This document shows positions 29,197-38,786 of a stretch of DNA of 64,000 nt, piece after piece. The stretch's first letter is position 1; the number at the start of each line of letters is the position of its first letter. The notes beneath the pieces were generated by a model. That model ran no database searches, was not told the origin of the DNA, and worked only from the letters and a program-made list of their open reading frames with translations. This DNA comes from an actinobacterium SCGC AAA278-O22 (GTDB lineage: Bacteria > Actinomycetota > Actinomycetes > Nanopelagicales > Nanopelagicaceae), in assembly GCA_000372185.1 (NCBI GenBank), contig AQUA01000003.1, positions 55,755-119,754 on the forward strand, in the 5' to 3' direction. The position numbers were made by a program, and so were the translations under genes.

Positions 29197-30554
29197 TACT
29201 TCACTTCTTTCGCAAACTTTTTACGAACAATACCGCGAGCTTCTCCGACTGTCACCACAGAACCTGTAATCAGAATTCCAATGGTGTCCTCGCTCAATGG
29301 GCGAACAGAATCTTTGACGGCCTTGTCAATTGCTTCGGAGACAGTGCCTGCACTAAATACTCGTTCGGCTCCAAAGATTTCCACCGCAATCCTTTCGAGT
29401 TCGCTGACCTTCATCGCGCGTGGTGAAGTATTTGCCGTAACGATAACGAGATCCATCACCTGTTCAAGCTCGAGCAGAATCCCGCGAACATCTTTATCGC
29501 CCATAGGTGCGAAGATTCCAATAACTTCATCAAATGTGAATTCACTCTGTATTGTGTCGGCAATCGCAGCAGCGCCGTGTGGATTATGTGCAGCGTCCAA
29601 GATGATGGTGGGATCACGATGGACAACTTCGCAGCGCCCAGGTGATGTCACATTGGCGAAACCTGCGCGCACCGCTTCGATATCGAGCGCCTGATCACCA
29701 AAGAATGCTTCGACTGCAACCAAAGCGGCGGCGGCATTTGATGCCTGATGTTTGCCGTGAAGTGGAATGTAAATTTCTGAGTACAACTCTTTCGTACCCT
29801 GAATGGTGAGAAGTTGCCCACCCACTGCTACTGAACGTGACACGACCGAGTATTCAATTCCTTCGCGAGCAACATCTGCTCCGACCAGTGCTGCCTGCTT
29901 CAGCAATTCCACTGCACACTCAGGCTCTTGTTGGGCAAGGACAACAAAGCCGCCCTCTTTAATAATGCCAGCTTTGGTCTGAGCTATTTCAGTCAAGGTT
30001 TCGCCTAAATATTCAGTGTGATCAAGGCCGATAGGCATGATGACCGATACATCTGCATCGACAACATTGGTGGCATCCCAGAGTCCGCCCATGCCTACTT
30101 CAATCACACCCACATCAACGGGATGTTCGGCGAATGCCACAAATGCAAGCGCGGTGATGGCTTCAAAGAATGAAATTGGATGTTCAAACTTTGTATCCAT
30201 CAAATCGAGGTATGCAGAGATATCGTTAAAAGAAAAAATGAGTTCTTTCGGATCGATTGGCTGACCATTGATAGCTATTCTTTCAAGATAGCTTTCTAGG
30301 TGTGGGCTTGTAAAACGACCGGTGCGGAGCCCCATCTCAAAGAGCAGTGAATCAACCATGCGTGATGTTGTGGTCTTGCCGTTTGTTCCGCCGATATGAA
30401 TAGTTGGATAGGTAAGTTGCGGCGAACCCAAAATATCTACGAGAGCTGCAATTCGATCAAGAGTAGGTTCAATTCGAGTTTCCGGCCAACGGGCTAAGAG
30501 CGCTTGCTCGATAGCATCAATACGTGATTGATCTTCTGGCGAAATATGTGTCAT
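29196..30554 (-). CDS. folC: Folylpolyglutamate synthase / dihydrofolate synthase
   Basis: Mur-ligase-fold enzyme that adds glutamate to dihydropteroate and tetrahydrofolate. The ATP loop is HIGGTNGKTTTSRMVD, with GLWDATNVVDADVSVI and LDAAHNPHGAAAIADTI as further family marks. 452 aa is within the usual range. It abuts valS with no gap and overlaps DUF4233 by one base. Confidence 0.94.
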   Translation of the reverse strand: MTHISPEDQSRIDAIEQALLARWPETRIEPTLDRIAALVDILGSPQLTYPTIHIGGTNGKTTTSRMVDSLLFEMGLRTGRFTSPHLESYLERIAINGQPIDPKELIFSFNDISAYLDLMDTKFEHPISFFEAITALAFVAFAEHPVDVGVIEVGMGGLWDATNVVDADVSVIMPIGLDHTEYLGETLTEIAQTKAGIIKEGGFVVLAQQEPECAVELLKQAALVGADVAREGIEYSVVSRSVAVGGQLLTIQGTKELYSEIYIPLHGKHQASNAAAALVAVEAFFGDQALDIEAVRAGFANVTSPGRCEVVHRDPTIILDAAHNPHGAAAIADTIQSEFTFDEVIGIFAPMGDKDVRGILLELEQVMDLVIVTANTSPRAMKVSELERIAVEIFGAERVFSAGTVSEAIDKAVKDSVRPLSEDTIGILITGSVVTVGEARGIVRKKFAKEVK

Positions 30555-33134
30555 TTACTTTAACGCTGCAAGTTGTGCGGTGATGCGTTCAATATCTGCC
30601 GATGTTGCAGCCATACGCTCTTTAATTTCAGCGACCACATTGGCAGGGGCTTTCGCCATAAATCCTTCGTTACTCAACTTTACTTCTGCAGTCTTCATAT
30701 CTTTCTGCGCTGTGATTAAATCTTTTTCTAAACGAGCACGTTCTGCAGCCACATCAATAGTTCCGGAAAGATCGAGTTCAACTTTCATCGAACCAATTTC
30801 AACAGAGGCACTGGGCGTAAATTCGGTGAGTTCGAGTTTGAGTAGGAATGCCATTGCAGTTGAGTAGGCAGTGACATCGGCAGGAGCAATGATGCGACCT
30901 GGAATCTTCTGTGATGGCTTTACGCCTTGGTCGTTACGGAAGCGACGTACTTCAGTAATGATCTTTTGGAATTCACCAACAAGTGCTTCGGATTTCTTAT
31001 TGATATGCGATGTATCAGCTGATGGCCACGATGCAGTGACGAGGGTTTCTCCCCCGGTAAGTGTTGTCCAAAGTGTTTCAGTAATAAATGGCATAACCGG
31101 ATGCAGTAGGCGGAAGAGAGTGTCGAGCACATGGCCAAGTACACGTTGTGAAGCTGCAGCGTTACCTGAAGCGAAAGCTTCCTTAGAAAGTTCGAGATAC
31201 CAGTCGCAGAGATCGTCCCAGGCAAAGTGATAGATGGATTCACATGCACGAGCGAACTCGTAGCTTTCGAGGAGCGATGAAAACTCAGCTGTAGTTTCGG
31301 CCAATCGCGAGAGAACCCACTTATCAATATCTGACAGTGTTTCAGTTGCTGGCAGTGGTCCTTCGATGGTGGCGCCATTCATCATGGCAAAGCGAGTCGC
31401 GTTCCAGAGCTTTGTAGCAAAGTTACGAGAGCCTGCAATCCAATCTTCAGCGAGTGCTTGATCTTTACCTGGATTGGAACCGCGCGCCAAAGTGAAACGG
31501 AGTGCATCTGCACCGTACTTATCAATAAATTCGAGAGGGTCGACAACGTTGCCGCGAGATTTGGACATCTTCTTACCAAATTGATCGCGTACCAATCCGT
31601 GCAGAACAATTGTGTGGAATGGTGGAACACCATCCATGGCAAATAAACCAAAGAGCATCATGCGCGCTACCCAGAAAAATAAGATGTCATATCCAGTAAC
31701 GAGCACACTTGTTGGGTAGAACTTCTTTACATCAGCAGTGTTATTAGGCCACCCTAAAGTAGAGAATGGCCAGAGCGCTGATGAGAACCAGGTATCGAGT
31801 ACATCGGGATCTTGTGTGTAACCAGCTGGTGCGGTTTCGCCTGGACCAACAACGATGACTTCATCGTTTGATCCGTACCAAACGGGAATACGGTGACCCC
31901 ACCACAACTGACGTGAGATACACCAGTCGTGCATGTTATCGACCCACTCAAAATATCGTGGAGCAAGTTCTGCAGGTTCAATCTTTACGCGACCATCGCG
32001 AACTGCATCCCCTGCTGCTTTTGCAAGTGGTGCAACCTTGACGAACCACTGCTTTGATAAACGTGGTTCAACAGTTGTATCGCATCGCGAACAGTGTCCA
32101 ACTGCGTGGATGTATGGGCGCTTTTCGGCAACGATGCGACCCATCTCTTTCAACTTCGCAACAACAGCTACACGCGCATCAAAACGATCCATGCCATCGA
32201 ACTCAGTGCCTGTGCCATCCATGACACCGTGTTCATTCATGATCACCACGAATGGGACGTTGTGACGAACTGCCATCTCAAAGTCGTTGGGATCATGAGC
32301 TGCAGTGACCTTCACCGCACCTGTTCCAAAATCAGGATCAACAAGTTCGTCAGCAATGATGGGAATCATGCGATTGACGAGAGGCAACAAGACTTCGGTG
32401 CCAATCATGTGCTGATAGCGCGGGTCATTAGGGTGAACTGCAACTGCGCCATCGCCCATCATGGTCTCGGCACGAGTAGTTGCAACCACAATACTTTGGT
32501 CGCCATCTCCGTAACGGACTTGGACAAATTCACCTGCATCATCGTGGTGTTCTACTTCAATATCTGAAAGTGCGGTCAAGCAACGTGGGCACCAGTTAAT
32601 GATGCGTTCTGCGCGATAGATAAGGCCTTGATCAAAGAGCTTCTTGAAGATTGTAAGTACTGCCTGCGAAAGATTGTCATCCATCGTAAATGCTTCGCGA
32701 GACCAATCAACTGAATCTCCTAGGCGCTTCATCTGTCCGAGAATTTGTCCGCCTGATTCAGCTTTCCATTCCCAGACTTTCTTTACAAATTCTTCTCGTC
32801 CTAAATCATGGCGCGTCAGTCCTTGAGTTGCTAACTGCTTTTCTACAACGTTCTGAGTAGCAATACCGGCGTGATCCATTCCAGGGAGCCAGAGCGCTTC
32901 ACAACCTTGCATGCGCTTCATGCGAGTTAAACAATCTTGAAGTGTCTGATCCAGTGCGTGACCAATGTGCAGATTTCCTGTGACATTGGGAGGAGGGATA
33001 ACAATGGTGAATGGTTCTTTGGAAGAGTTGGCATCAGCGGTGAAATACCCCGCATCGATCCACTTGGAATAGAGAGGGCCTTCGATATCGCCAGGAATAA
33101 ATGACGACGCGAGTTCGCGCTTTTCGGAGGACAT
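30555..33134 (-). CDS. valS: Valyl-tRNA synthetase
   Basis: Class I synthetase charging tRNA-Val. HIGH is seen in [17 protein letters not shown] (residues ~50-66) and KMSKS in [10 protein letters not shown]; the CP1 editing domain lies between. A Cys pair HCSRCDT suggests a zinc site. The C-terminal coiled coil ([20 protein letters not shown]) binds the tRNA. 859 aa is normal. Start is ATG with TAGACT seven bases upstream and no Shine-Dalgarno, after a 22-bp gap from clpX. No T-box is present in that gap. Confidence 0.96.
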   Translation of the reverse strand: MSSEKRELASSFIPGDIEGPLYSKWIDAGYFTADANSSKEPFTIVIPPPNVTGNLHIGHALDQTLQDCLTRMKRMQGCEALWLPGMDHAGIATQNVVEKQLATQGLTRHDLGREEFVKKVWEWKAESGGQILGQMKRLGDSVDWSREAFTMDDNLSQAVLTIFKKLFDQGLIYRAERIINWCPRCLTALSDIEVEHHDDAGEFVQVRYGDGDQSIVVATTRAETMMGDGAVAVHPNDPRYQHMIGTEVLLPLVNRMIPIIADELVDPDFGTGAVKVTAAHDPNDFEMAVRHNVPFVVIMNEHGVMDGTGTEFDGMDRFDARVAVVAKLKEMGRIVAEKRPYIHAVGHCSRCDTTVEPRLSKQWFVKVAPLAKAAGDAVRDGRVKIEPAELAPRYFEWVDNMHDWCISRQLWWGHRIPVWYGSNDEVIVVGPGETAPAGYTQDPDVLDTWFSSALWPFSTLGWPNNTADVKKFYPTSVLVTGYDILFFWVARMMLFGLFAMDGVPPFHTIVLHGLVRDQFGKKMSKSRGNVVDPLEFIDKYGADALRFTLARGSNPGKDQALAEDWIAGSRNFATKLWNATRFAMMNGATIEGPLPATETLSDIDKWVLSRLAETTAEFSSLLESYEFARACESIYHFAWDDLCDWYLELSKEAFASGNAAASQRVLGHVLDTLFRLLHPVMPFITETLWTTLTGGETLVTASWPSADTSHINKKSEALVGEFQKIITEVRRFRNDQGVKPSQKIPGRIIAPADVTAYSTAMAFLLKLELTEFTPSASVEIGSMKVELDLSGTIDVAAERARLEKDLITAQKDMKTAEVKLSNEGFMAKAPANVVAEIKERMAATSADIERITAQLAALK

Positions 33135-33141
33135 AGAGCGC

Positions 33142-33147
33142 AGTCTA
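33142..33147 (-). promoter_or_regulatory. -10 box of valS (leaderless)
   Basis: TAGACT seven bases before the valS ATG in the 22-bp gap after clpX. Confidence 0.55.
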
Positions 33148-33156
33148 GTTCACGCT

Positions 33157-34455
33157 TTAAGCGCTTTTTTCCTCATTTGGCTTCTCGCGACGTGATGCGC
33201 GCTTTGGAATATCGCCTGTGCGAGCTACCAATGTTGGCGCTGCATTGGATTCGATACATGCCTTCTCGATGATTACCTTTGCAATATCGGTGCGGCTTGG
33301 AATTTCGTACATCACGCCAAGAAGTGCGCCTTCCATAATTGCACGAAGTCCACGTGCGCCAGTACCACGATTCAATGCAAGGTCAGCAATTGCATCAAGT
33401 GCATCAGGAGCGAATTCAAGTTCGACATCATCGAGATCAAAGAGCTTCTGGTACTGCTTTACGAGCGCATTCTTTGGCTCGGTGAGGATCTGCATAAGTG
33501 CTGGCTTATCTAGATTTTCAACGCTGGTGATGACAGGAAGACGACCGATGAATTCAGGAATCATTCCAAACTTCAAAAGATCTTCTGGCATAACGTCGGC
33601 GAAGATATCGCGGCGGTTCTTTTCTTCAGCAGTCTGAAGTTCTGCGCCAAAACCTACGCCTGATGATCCTCTACGAGCTTCAATGATCTTGTCGAGACCA
33701 GCAAATGCACCACCGACAATAAAGAGGACGTTTGTTGTATCGATCTGAATAAATTCTTGATGTGGATGTTTGCGCCCACCCTGAGGTGGAACAGATGCAA
33801 CAGTTCCTTCAAGAATCTTAAGGAGCGCTTGTTGCACACCTTCGCCAGATACATCGCGTGTAATAGAAGGGTTCTCTGATTTACGAGCTACCTTATCGAT
33901 TTCATCGATATAGATAATTCCGGTTTCAGCTTTCTTCACATCGTAATCTGATGCCTGCAAAAGCTTGAGCAGAATATTTTCAACATCTTCACCGACATAC
34001 CCTGCTTCAGTCAGCGCTGTTGCATCGGCAATTGCGAATGGAACATTGAGCATGCGCGCAAGAGTCTGTGCCATCAAAGTCTTGCCACAACCAGTAGGAC
34101 CTAAGAGAAGAATGTTTGACTTAGCGAGTTCTACGCCATCTTCATTGCGAGTATCACCAGATTGAACGCGCTTGTAATGGTTGTAGACAGCGACAGAGAG
34201 AGATTTCTTTGCGCGGTCTTGCCCGATGACATACTGGTCAAGAAAGTCAAAGATTGCTTGTGGCTTGGGAAGTTCACTTAAGCCGAGCGATGATGCTTCA
34301 GAAAGTTCTTCAACGATGATTTCATTACAAAGTTCGATGCACTCGTCGCAGATATAAACGCCAGGTCCCGCAATGAGTTTCTTAACCTGCTTCTGAGTCT
34401 TTCCGCAGAAAGAACATTTGAGCAGATCGTTAGCTTCGCCGATACGAGTGGACAT
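33157..34455 (-). CDS. clpX: ATP-dependent Clp protease ATP-binding subunit ClpX
   Basis: Hexameric AAA+ unfoldase feeding substrates to ClpP. The N-terminal zinc-binding domain has C14, C17, C36 and C39 (KCSFCG, YICDEC). Walker A is [10 protein letters not shown] and Walker [10 protein letters not shown]; the IGF-type ClpP-contact loop is in the large domain. The start at [10 protein letters not shown] (432 aa) is chosen over an ATG nine codons upstream because all ClpX begin just before the zinc motif and because TACTAT lies exactly six bases upstream. A transporter gene separates it from clpP2, unlike the usual clpP1P2-clpX string. Confidence 0.96.
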   Translation of the reverse strand: MSTRIGEANDLLKCSFCGKTQKQVKKLIAGPGVYICDECIELCNEIIVEELSEASSLGLSELPKPQAIFDFLDQYVIGQDRAKKSLSVAVYNHYKRVQSGDTRNEDGVELAKSNILLLGPTGCGKTLMAQTLARMLNVPFAIADATALTEAGYVGEDVENILLKLLQASDYDVKKAETGIIYIDEIDKVARKSENPSITRDVSGEGVQQALLKILEGTVASVPPQGGRKHPHQEFIQIDTTNVLFIVGGAFAGLDKIIEARRGSSGVGFGAELQTAEEKNRRDIFADVMPEDLLKFGMIPEFIGRLPVITSVENLDKPALMQILTEPKNALVKQYQKLFDLDDVELEFAPDALDAIADLALNRGTGARGLRAIMEGALLGVMYEIPSRTDIAKVIIEKACIESNAAPTLVARTGDIPKRASRREKPNEEKSA

Positions 34456-34461
34456 GGGTAA

Positions 34462-34467
34462 ATAGTA
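34462..34467 (-). promoter_or_regulatory. -10 box of clpX (leaderless)
   Basis: TACTAT six bases before the clpX ATG with no Shine-Dalgarno. It explains how clpX is expressed apart from clpP1P2. Confidence 0.55.
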
Positions 34468-34517
34468 GATTTTGCAGCCCACTTATGAAGCCTGAATCAA
34501 GCCTAACTTTGTTCGCC

Positions 34518-35774
34518 CTAAGAAGAAATTGCAGTTTGCGGCGCATACGGAGGACGGGAAGATTTCATCTCTTTGACGCCCGGCACCAGGAGAACCACCG
34601 CACAGATCAATAAGTGAAATGCTGCAACTCCGATCAGCAATTGGCGTTCACCAAAGATATTTACAAGTGGCCCAGCCAGCGCCATACCAATTGGCATAAG
34701 CCCCAGAGAGCCCATGTAATCAATCGCAAAGACGCGACCTTGATATTCGGCCGGAACTTCTCGTTGCACCTGTGTACTCCAAAATGCTTCCCAGGGTCCC
34801 ACAGAAAAACCTGCGATGAGATAAGCAACGAAGATAAGAGTTTTAGAGTTTGGGAAGGCCAATACAAGTGGCGCCAGAATGAAAAGTCCCCAGACAACAA
34901 CTGAGACAAAGCCTGGATTCTTTACCTTTGATTTAATACAAATAACTGCTGAGATAGCACCGCCTGCGCTAAAAAGTGCTGCAGCAGTCGCAAAAACAGA
35001 TGCAGTTCCAAAGTCTCTTTTAGTAATAACTGGAAGCAAAACATTTTCAACACCAATAACTAACATCAATTGAAGCGAAGCCATTACGATCATGGCCGCA
35101 ATCCATTTGTAGTACCACACCACTCGAAGGCCTTCACGAATCTCTTCAAAGAATGTCGTGCGGTGATCATCAGAAGCGACCTTTGCGCCCTCATTGATAC
35201 GGAATAGAAGTGCAGCACCAATCAGAAAGAAGATTGAAGTGGCAACATATGTTGCATGAGTGCCAAGTGAGACAACGATTGCTCCTGCGATTCCAGGTCC
35301 AGCGATAGTTGAGCCCTTGAGTGATATTCCACGAACAACATTTCCCGTAGGCAATAGACGATCAGGAAGAATGCTCGGCATAATCGCGCCAGCTGCTGGT
35401 CCACCAAAAGCATCACTAATTCCCATGAGGAGAACAATTCCACCGAGAACCCACATTGAAATATTTTTGGGATCAATAAAAACAACTATGCTTCCCATAA
35501 TTGCACGGAAGCCATCAGCAAGAATCAGAATTGTCCTGCGTGGCAATCGGTCAGCCCAGACTCCCCCAGCCGGCGCAAATAGAACCCCTGAGAACACACG
35601 CACTGCCAAAATAATTCCTAGGGTTGTTGCACTGCCTCCTGCTTCAAGGACAGTGACTGCCAAAGCAATCGGGAATGCCGACATCGCAATCACTGTCAAA
35701 ATCCCTGAAAGTAATAGTGCGCGATACGCTGGAAATGAAAAAAGAGCGCCGGGTTCGAAATATTTCTTCAACAT
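34518..35774 (-). CDS. MFS transporter (EntS-like exporter family)
   Basis: About 12 transmembrane segments in 418 aa. WADRLPRRTILILADGFRAI is the loop 2-3 signature of the major facilitator superfamily, and the overall layout resembles the MFS_3/EntS-type exporters of drugs or siderophores. Substrate unknown. It interrupts the conserved clpP2-clpX interval. The ATG at 35774 sits inside the hairpin of the clpP2 terminator, and the candidate AGGAG lies in the 5' arm of that hairpin, 13 bases before the ATG; the true start could be a little downstream. No good promoter is seen in the 28-bp gap. Confidence 0.85.
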   Translation of the reverse strand: MLKKYFEPGALFSFPAYRALLLSGILTVIAMSAFPIALAVTVLEAGGSATTLGIILAVRVFSGVLFAPAGGVWADRLPRRTILILADGFRAIMGSIVVFIDPKNISMWVLGGIVLLMGISDAFGGPAAGAIMPSILPDRLLPTGNVVRGISLKGSTIAGPGIAGAIVVSLGTHATYVATSIFFLIGAALLFRINEGAKVASDDHRTTFFEEIREGLRVVWYYKWIAAMIVMASLQLMLVIGVENVLLPVITKRDFGTASVFATAAALFSAGGAISAVICIKSKVKNPGFVSVVVWGLFILAPLVLAFPNSKTLIFVAYLIAGFSVGPWEAFWSTQVQREVPAEYQGRVFAIDYMGSLGLMPIGMALAGPLVNIFGERQLLIGVAAFHLLICAVVLLVPGVKEMKSSRPPYAPQTAISS

Positions 35775-35790
35775 TTCTGAACCGGCGCTC
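35738..35790 (-). terminator. Terminator after clpP1P2, overlapping the MFS start codon
   Basis: On the minus strand a strong stem forms: the 5' arm GAGCGCCGGTTC (35790-35779) pairs with GAACCCGGCGCTC (35756-35744) with one bulged base, and the stem can extend through GAAAT/ATTTC. Six U follow at once (35743-35738). This is a good intrinsic terminator for clpP1-clpP2, but the loop holds the ATG of the MFS gene. Confidence 0.85.
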
Positions 35791-35802
35791 CTTCAACAAT
35801 AA

Positions 35803-36429
35803 TTACGCGACAGGCTTAGCCTTTCGTGATGCCATTACCTTATCGATAATTCCGTATTCCACCGCTTCAACTGCAGTAAGAATCTTGTCGCGTTCGATAT
35901 CTTTTTCAATCTCTTCGACAGTTTTATTGGAGTGCTTTGCAAGCATTGTTTCGAGCAAGCCACGCATACGCATGATTTCGCGTGCTTGGATTTCAATATC
36001 TGATGCCTGTCCGCCACCTTCAGATGATGGTTGGTGAATAAGGATTCTTGAATGTTCAAGACCATAACGCTTGCCCTTGGTACCACCCGCAAGGATGATC
36101 GCAGCAGCAGAAGCTGCTTGTCCAAGACAGATTGTGGTGATGTCTGGGCGAACAAATTGCATCGTGTCATAAATTGCGGTGAGCGCCGTAAATGAACCGC
36201 CAGGTGAGTTGATGTAGATCGAGATATCGCGATCTGGATCCATGGATTCAAGAGTAAGCAGCTGTGCCATGACATCGTTTGCAACTGTGTCATCGATTGC
36301 CTGGCCCAAGAAGATGATGCGCTCTTCAAAGAGCTTGGTGTAGGGATCAAGGCGCTTGTATCCGTAGGCGGTCTTCTCTTCGATTGTTGGAAGAACGTAG
36401 CGGTTTGTAATTTCTTGAATGTTTTTCAT
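35803..36429 (-). CDS. clpP: ATP-dependent Clp protease proteolytic subunit (ClpP2)
   Basis: Serine peptidase subunit of the Clp protease. Catalytic triad S107 (GQAASAAA), H132 (ILIHQPS) and D181 (IERDK). 208 aa. It overlaps the upstream clpP1 by one base; actinobacterial ClpP1 and ClpP2 form a mixed tetradecamer of two heptameric rings. Which paralogue corresponds to mycobacterial ClpP1 or ClpP2 is taken from order only. Confidence 0.95.
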   Translation of the reverse strand: MKNIQEITNRYVLPTIEEKTAYGYKRLDPYTKLFEERIIFLGQAIDDTVANDVMAQLLTLESMDPDRDISIYINSPGGSFTALTAIYDTMQFVRPDITTICLGQAASAAAIILAGGTKGKRYGLEHSRILIHQPSSEGGGQASDIEIQAREIMRMRGLLETMLAKHSNKTVEEIEKDIERDKILTAVEAVEYGIIDKVMASRKAKPVA

Positions 36430-37055
36430 TACTTCTTACCTCCCGCGATGCTCGCCTCATTTGTTGCGATGTGATCAATAAATCCATAAGCAAGTGCATC
36501 TTTAGCATTGAACCAATTGTCGCGATCAGAGTCGGCGATAATCTTTTCAAGTGGCTGACCAGTGTGCTTTGCATTGAGTTCAGACATGGTCTGCTTTGTA
36601 ATTGCCATCTGCTCTGCCTGAATACGAATATCTGTAGCAGTTCCTCCGATGCCACCAAGAGGTTGGTGCATCAAGATGCGTGCATGTGGTGTTGCGTAAC
36701 GCTTTCCAGGAGCACCTGCTGTGAGCAAGAACTGGCCCATGGAAGCAGCCATTCCCATTGCAACAGTTGCCACATCGTTCTTGATGTAATGCATGGTGTC
36801 GTAGATCGCCATACCTGCAGTGACTGAACCACCGGGTGAGTTGATGTAAAGGTAAATATCTTTTTCTGGATCTTCGGCAGCTAGAAGAAGCATCTGCGCG
36901 CAAATAGCGTTAGCCATTTCGTCACGGACTTCGCCGGCAAGAAAGATGATGCGTTCGCGGAGCAAACGGCTATAAATCTGATCACCTAGTCCCATAAGTT
37001 CTGAACCAGCTGAGCGGGCAACAGTTGTGTTGTCCTGTGGGTTATTGAAATCCAC
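36429..37055 (-). CDS. clpP: ATP-dependent Clp protease proteolytic subunit (ClpP1)
   Basis: Second Clp peptidase paralogue. Catalytic triad S105 (GMAASMGQ), H130 (ILMHQPLGG) and D179 (SDRDNW). 208 aa, with an N-terminal extension containing [16 protein letters not shown] that is probably a processed propeptide (inferred). Start is GTG with AAGGA six bases upstream. It is the first gene of the pair; a ClgR-like box lies about 100 bp upstream. Confidence 0.95.
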   Translation of the reverse strand: MDFNNPQDNTTVARSAGSELMGLGDQIYSRLLRERIIFLAGEVRDEMANAICAQMLLLAAEDPEKDIYLYINSPGGSVTAGMAIYDTMHYIKNDVATVAMGMAASMGQFLLTAGAPGKRYATPHARILMHQPLGGIGGTATDIRIQAEQMAITKQTMSELNAKHTGQPLEKIIADSDRDNWFNAKDALAYGFIDHIATNEASIAGGKK

Positions 37056-37133
37056 GTGTCATCCTTCCGATCGTTTTACTTGTAGTGACCTTAACAATCG
37101 TGGCAGCAAAATGCTTCCCAAATTGGTCTCAAA

Positions 37134-37148
37134 AGCCTCGAAAAGGCT
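37134..37148 (-). terminator. Weak terminator after tig
   Basis: AGCCT/AGGCT stem (5 bp, 5-nt loop) followed by UUUUGAG on the minus strand, 24-38 bases after the tig stop. Short stem; uncertain. Confidence 0.4.
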
Positions 37149-37151
37149 GGT

Positions 37152-37169
37152 TGTTCGCTTACGGCTAAA
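37152..37169. promoter_or_regulatory. Candidate ClgR operator upstream of clpP1
   Basis: TGTTCGCTTACGGCTAAA compares with the Corynebacterium ClgR consensus (CGC-Y-N-A-N-R-GCG with A/T flanks) with two mismatches, one in the core (GCT instead of GCG). ClgR activates clpP1P2 in actinobacteria. It lies about 100 bp before the clpP1 start and just after the tig stop. Single-site match, so tentative. Confidence 0.3.
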
Positions 37170-37171
37170 GA

Positions 37172-38488
37172 TTATTCAGCGTTGGCGGCCACTGCTTCGT
37201 CAGCAGCCTGAACTTCTGCAGGTTCTGCTGGGCGAAGAGCCTCGAGCTCCACCTTATTTCCGGATGCATCGAGAACGGTGATGCGAGCAAGAACTGATGC
37301 AAGCGCCTTGGCGCGAGTTACTTCTGCAACGACCTGACTAATTTGTCCAGCCTTCTGAAGTTCTTGTGCAAATTGTTCTGGGCCCATTCCGTAGCGCTGT
37401 GACATACGGATGAGGTACTCAGTTAATTCGATTTCATTGACCTGAACATCTTCAGCCTTGACGATTGAATCGAAGAGGAAGTCAGATTTGATAGAAGCAC
37501 GTACCTGACCATCTACTTCTGCGCGGTGTTCAGCATCTTCCATACGTCCTTCACCTTCGAGGTGATCATTGACTTCGTCAAGGACAATCTCATCGGGAAC
37601 TGGAATATCGAGATCTGCCAGGAGTTTTTCAACGAGCAGATCGCGAGCTTGTGCTCCTTGTTCCATCTTCTTCACGCGGCTAAGGCGTTCAGTGAAATCT
37701 GCGCGGAGTTCTGCAACGGTATCGAACTCGGATGCAAGCTTTGCAAAGGAATCATCGAGGGCTGGAAGTTCGCGCTCTTTCACTGCCTTAAGAACGATTT
37801 CAACATCGCCTGTTTCGTCATCCTTCTGGCCAACAAGCTGAGTTGTAAATGACTTGGTATCTCCGGCACTCATGCCGACAAGTGCCTCGTCGAGGTTATC
37901 GATCATCTTGTTGGAGCCGACTTCATATGAAATTTCATTGGCCTTGCCGCCCTCAACTTCTGCGCCGTTGATGCGAGCAGTGAGGTCGACTGTGACAAAG
38001 TCACCGTTTTGAGCGGCACGTTCGACGGTGTGGAGCGTGCCAAAGCGAGCGCGAAGTTCGTCAATCTGCTCGTCGATATCGGAATCAGTGACCTTTACAT
38101 CATCGACAGTTATGGTGATCTTTGAGAAATCTGGAAGCGTCACTTCTGGACGAATGTTGACTTCGACAGAGAAATCAAGCTTCTCGTTATCGACAAATTC
38201 AATGGCATCAACAGTTGGACGACCTACGACGAGAACATCGTTTTCGCGAGCTGCGGCAACATAAAAATCTTGAATAGCAACGGTGATTGCTTCATCAATA
38301 ACTGTCTGGCGACCGACGCGCTGATCGATCATTGCATTAGGAACTTTGCCCTTGCGAAATCCAGGGATATTTACAGATGAAGCTACCTTCTTATATGCAG
38401 CATCAACATATGAACCGAGTTCGGTGTAAGGAACATTGACATCTAAACGAACGCGAGTTGGGGAAAGTGTCTCGAGAGTGCTCTTCAC
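37172..38488 (-). CDS. tig: Trigger factor
   Basis: Ribosome-bound chaperone with prolyl isomerase activity. The N-terminal ribosome-binding domain contains the signature GFRKGKVP; an FKBP-like domain (about 150-240, AQNGDFVTVDLTARINGAEV) and a long helical C-terminal substrate-binding domain follow. The start is taken as the GTG at 38488 (MKSTLETLSPTRVRL), which has AAGGAG six bases upstream and gives the usual N-terminus; a longer frame to 38527 adds 13 unrelated residues. 438 aa is normal. Confidence 0.94.
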   Translation of the reverse strand: MKSTLETLSPTRVRLDVNVPYTELGSYVDAAYKKVASSVNIPGFRKGKVPNAMIDQRVGRQTVIDEAITVAIQDFYVAAARENDVLVVGRPTVDAIEFVDNEKLDFSVEVNIRPEVTLPDFSKITITVDDVKVTDSDIDEQIDELRARFGTLHTVERAAQNGDFVTVDLTARINGAEVEGGKANEISYEVGSNKMIDNLDEALVGMSAGDTKSFTTQLVGQKDDETGDVEIVLKAVKERELPALDDSFAKLASEFDTVAELRADFTERLSRVKKMEQGAQARDLLVEKLLADLDIPVPDEIVLDEVNDHLEGEGRMEDAEHRAEVDGQVRASIKSDFLFDSIVKAEDVQVNEIELTEYLIRMSQRYGMGPEQFAQELQKAGQISQVVAEVTRAKALASVLARITVLDASGNKVELEALRPAEPAEVQAADEAVAANAE

Positions 38489-38557
38489 GAAGTGCTCCTT
38501 ATTGTCTGCATAGGTACTGCTCCACAAGTTTGACTCTAGAGCGTTAAAAAAAAATTC

Positions 38558-38633
38558 TGGTCGGGGCGGGGAGATTCGAACTCCCGATCTCCTGCTCCCA
38601 AAGCAGGCGCGCTAGCCACTACGCTACGCCCCG
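38558..38633 (-). tRNA. tRNA-Pro (UGG)
   Basis: Acceptor CGGGGCG/CGCCCCG pairs perfectly; anticodon stem CCTGC/GCAGG with loop TTTGGGA gives anticodon TGG (reads CCA). T-loop TTCGAAT is canonical. The CCA end is encoded, and nine T follow almost directly, acting as the terminator. Confidence 0.95.
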
Positions 38634-38661
38634 AGGCGCAGACGGAAGTCTAGAGTAATTT

Positions 38662-38690
38662 TTTACTCTCGCTTACACACCCTGTACGCT
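38662..38690 (+). promoter_or_regulatory. Promoter of tRNA-Gly
   Basis: TTTACT, a 17-bp spacer and TACGCT, placing the start about 11 bases before the tRNA. An AGAGTAA/TTACTCT hairpin (around 38652-38669) overlaps the -35. Confidence 0.55.
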
Positions 38691-38707
38691 CAGCCTCCGC
38701 ACCACTT

Positions 38708-38781
38708 GCGGGTGTAGCTCAATGGTAGAGCCCCAGCCTTCCAAGCTGGCCATGCCGGTTCGATCCCGGTCACCCGCTCCA
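38708..38781 (+). tRNA. tRNA-Gly (UCC)
   Basis: Acceptor GCGGGTG/CACCCGC; anticodon stem CCAGC/GCTGG with loop CTTCCAA gives anticodon TCC (reads GGA). T-loop TTCGATC. CCA is encoded after discriminator T. It converges with the collagen-like gene 5 bp away. Confidence 0.95.
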
Positions 38782-38786
38782 TATAT

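Noticed and set aside
33135..33156. T-box or other aminoacyl-tRNA sensor before valS
   Set aside because: The gap is only 22 bases and contains a -10 box; no room for a T-box.
34456..34482. Nine-codon N-terminal extension of clpX
   Set aside because: Contains the promoter -10 box and is absent from the ClpX family.
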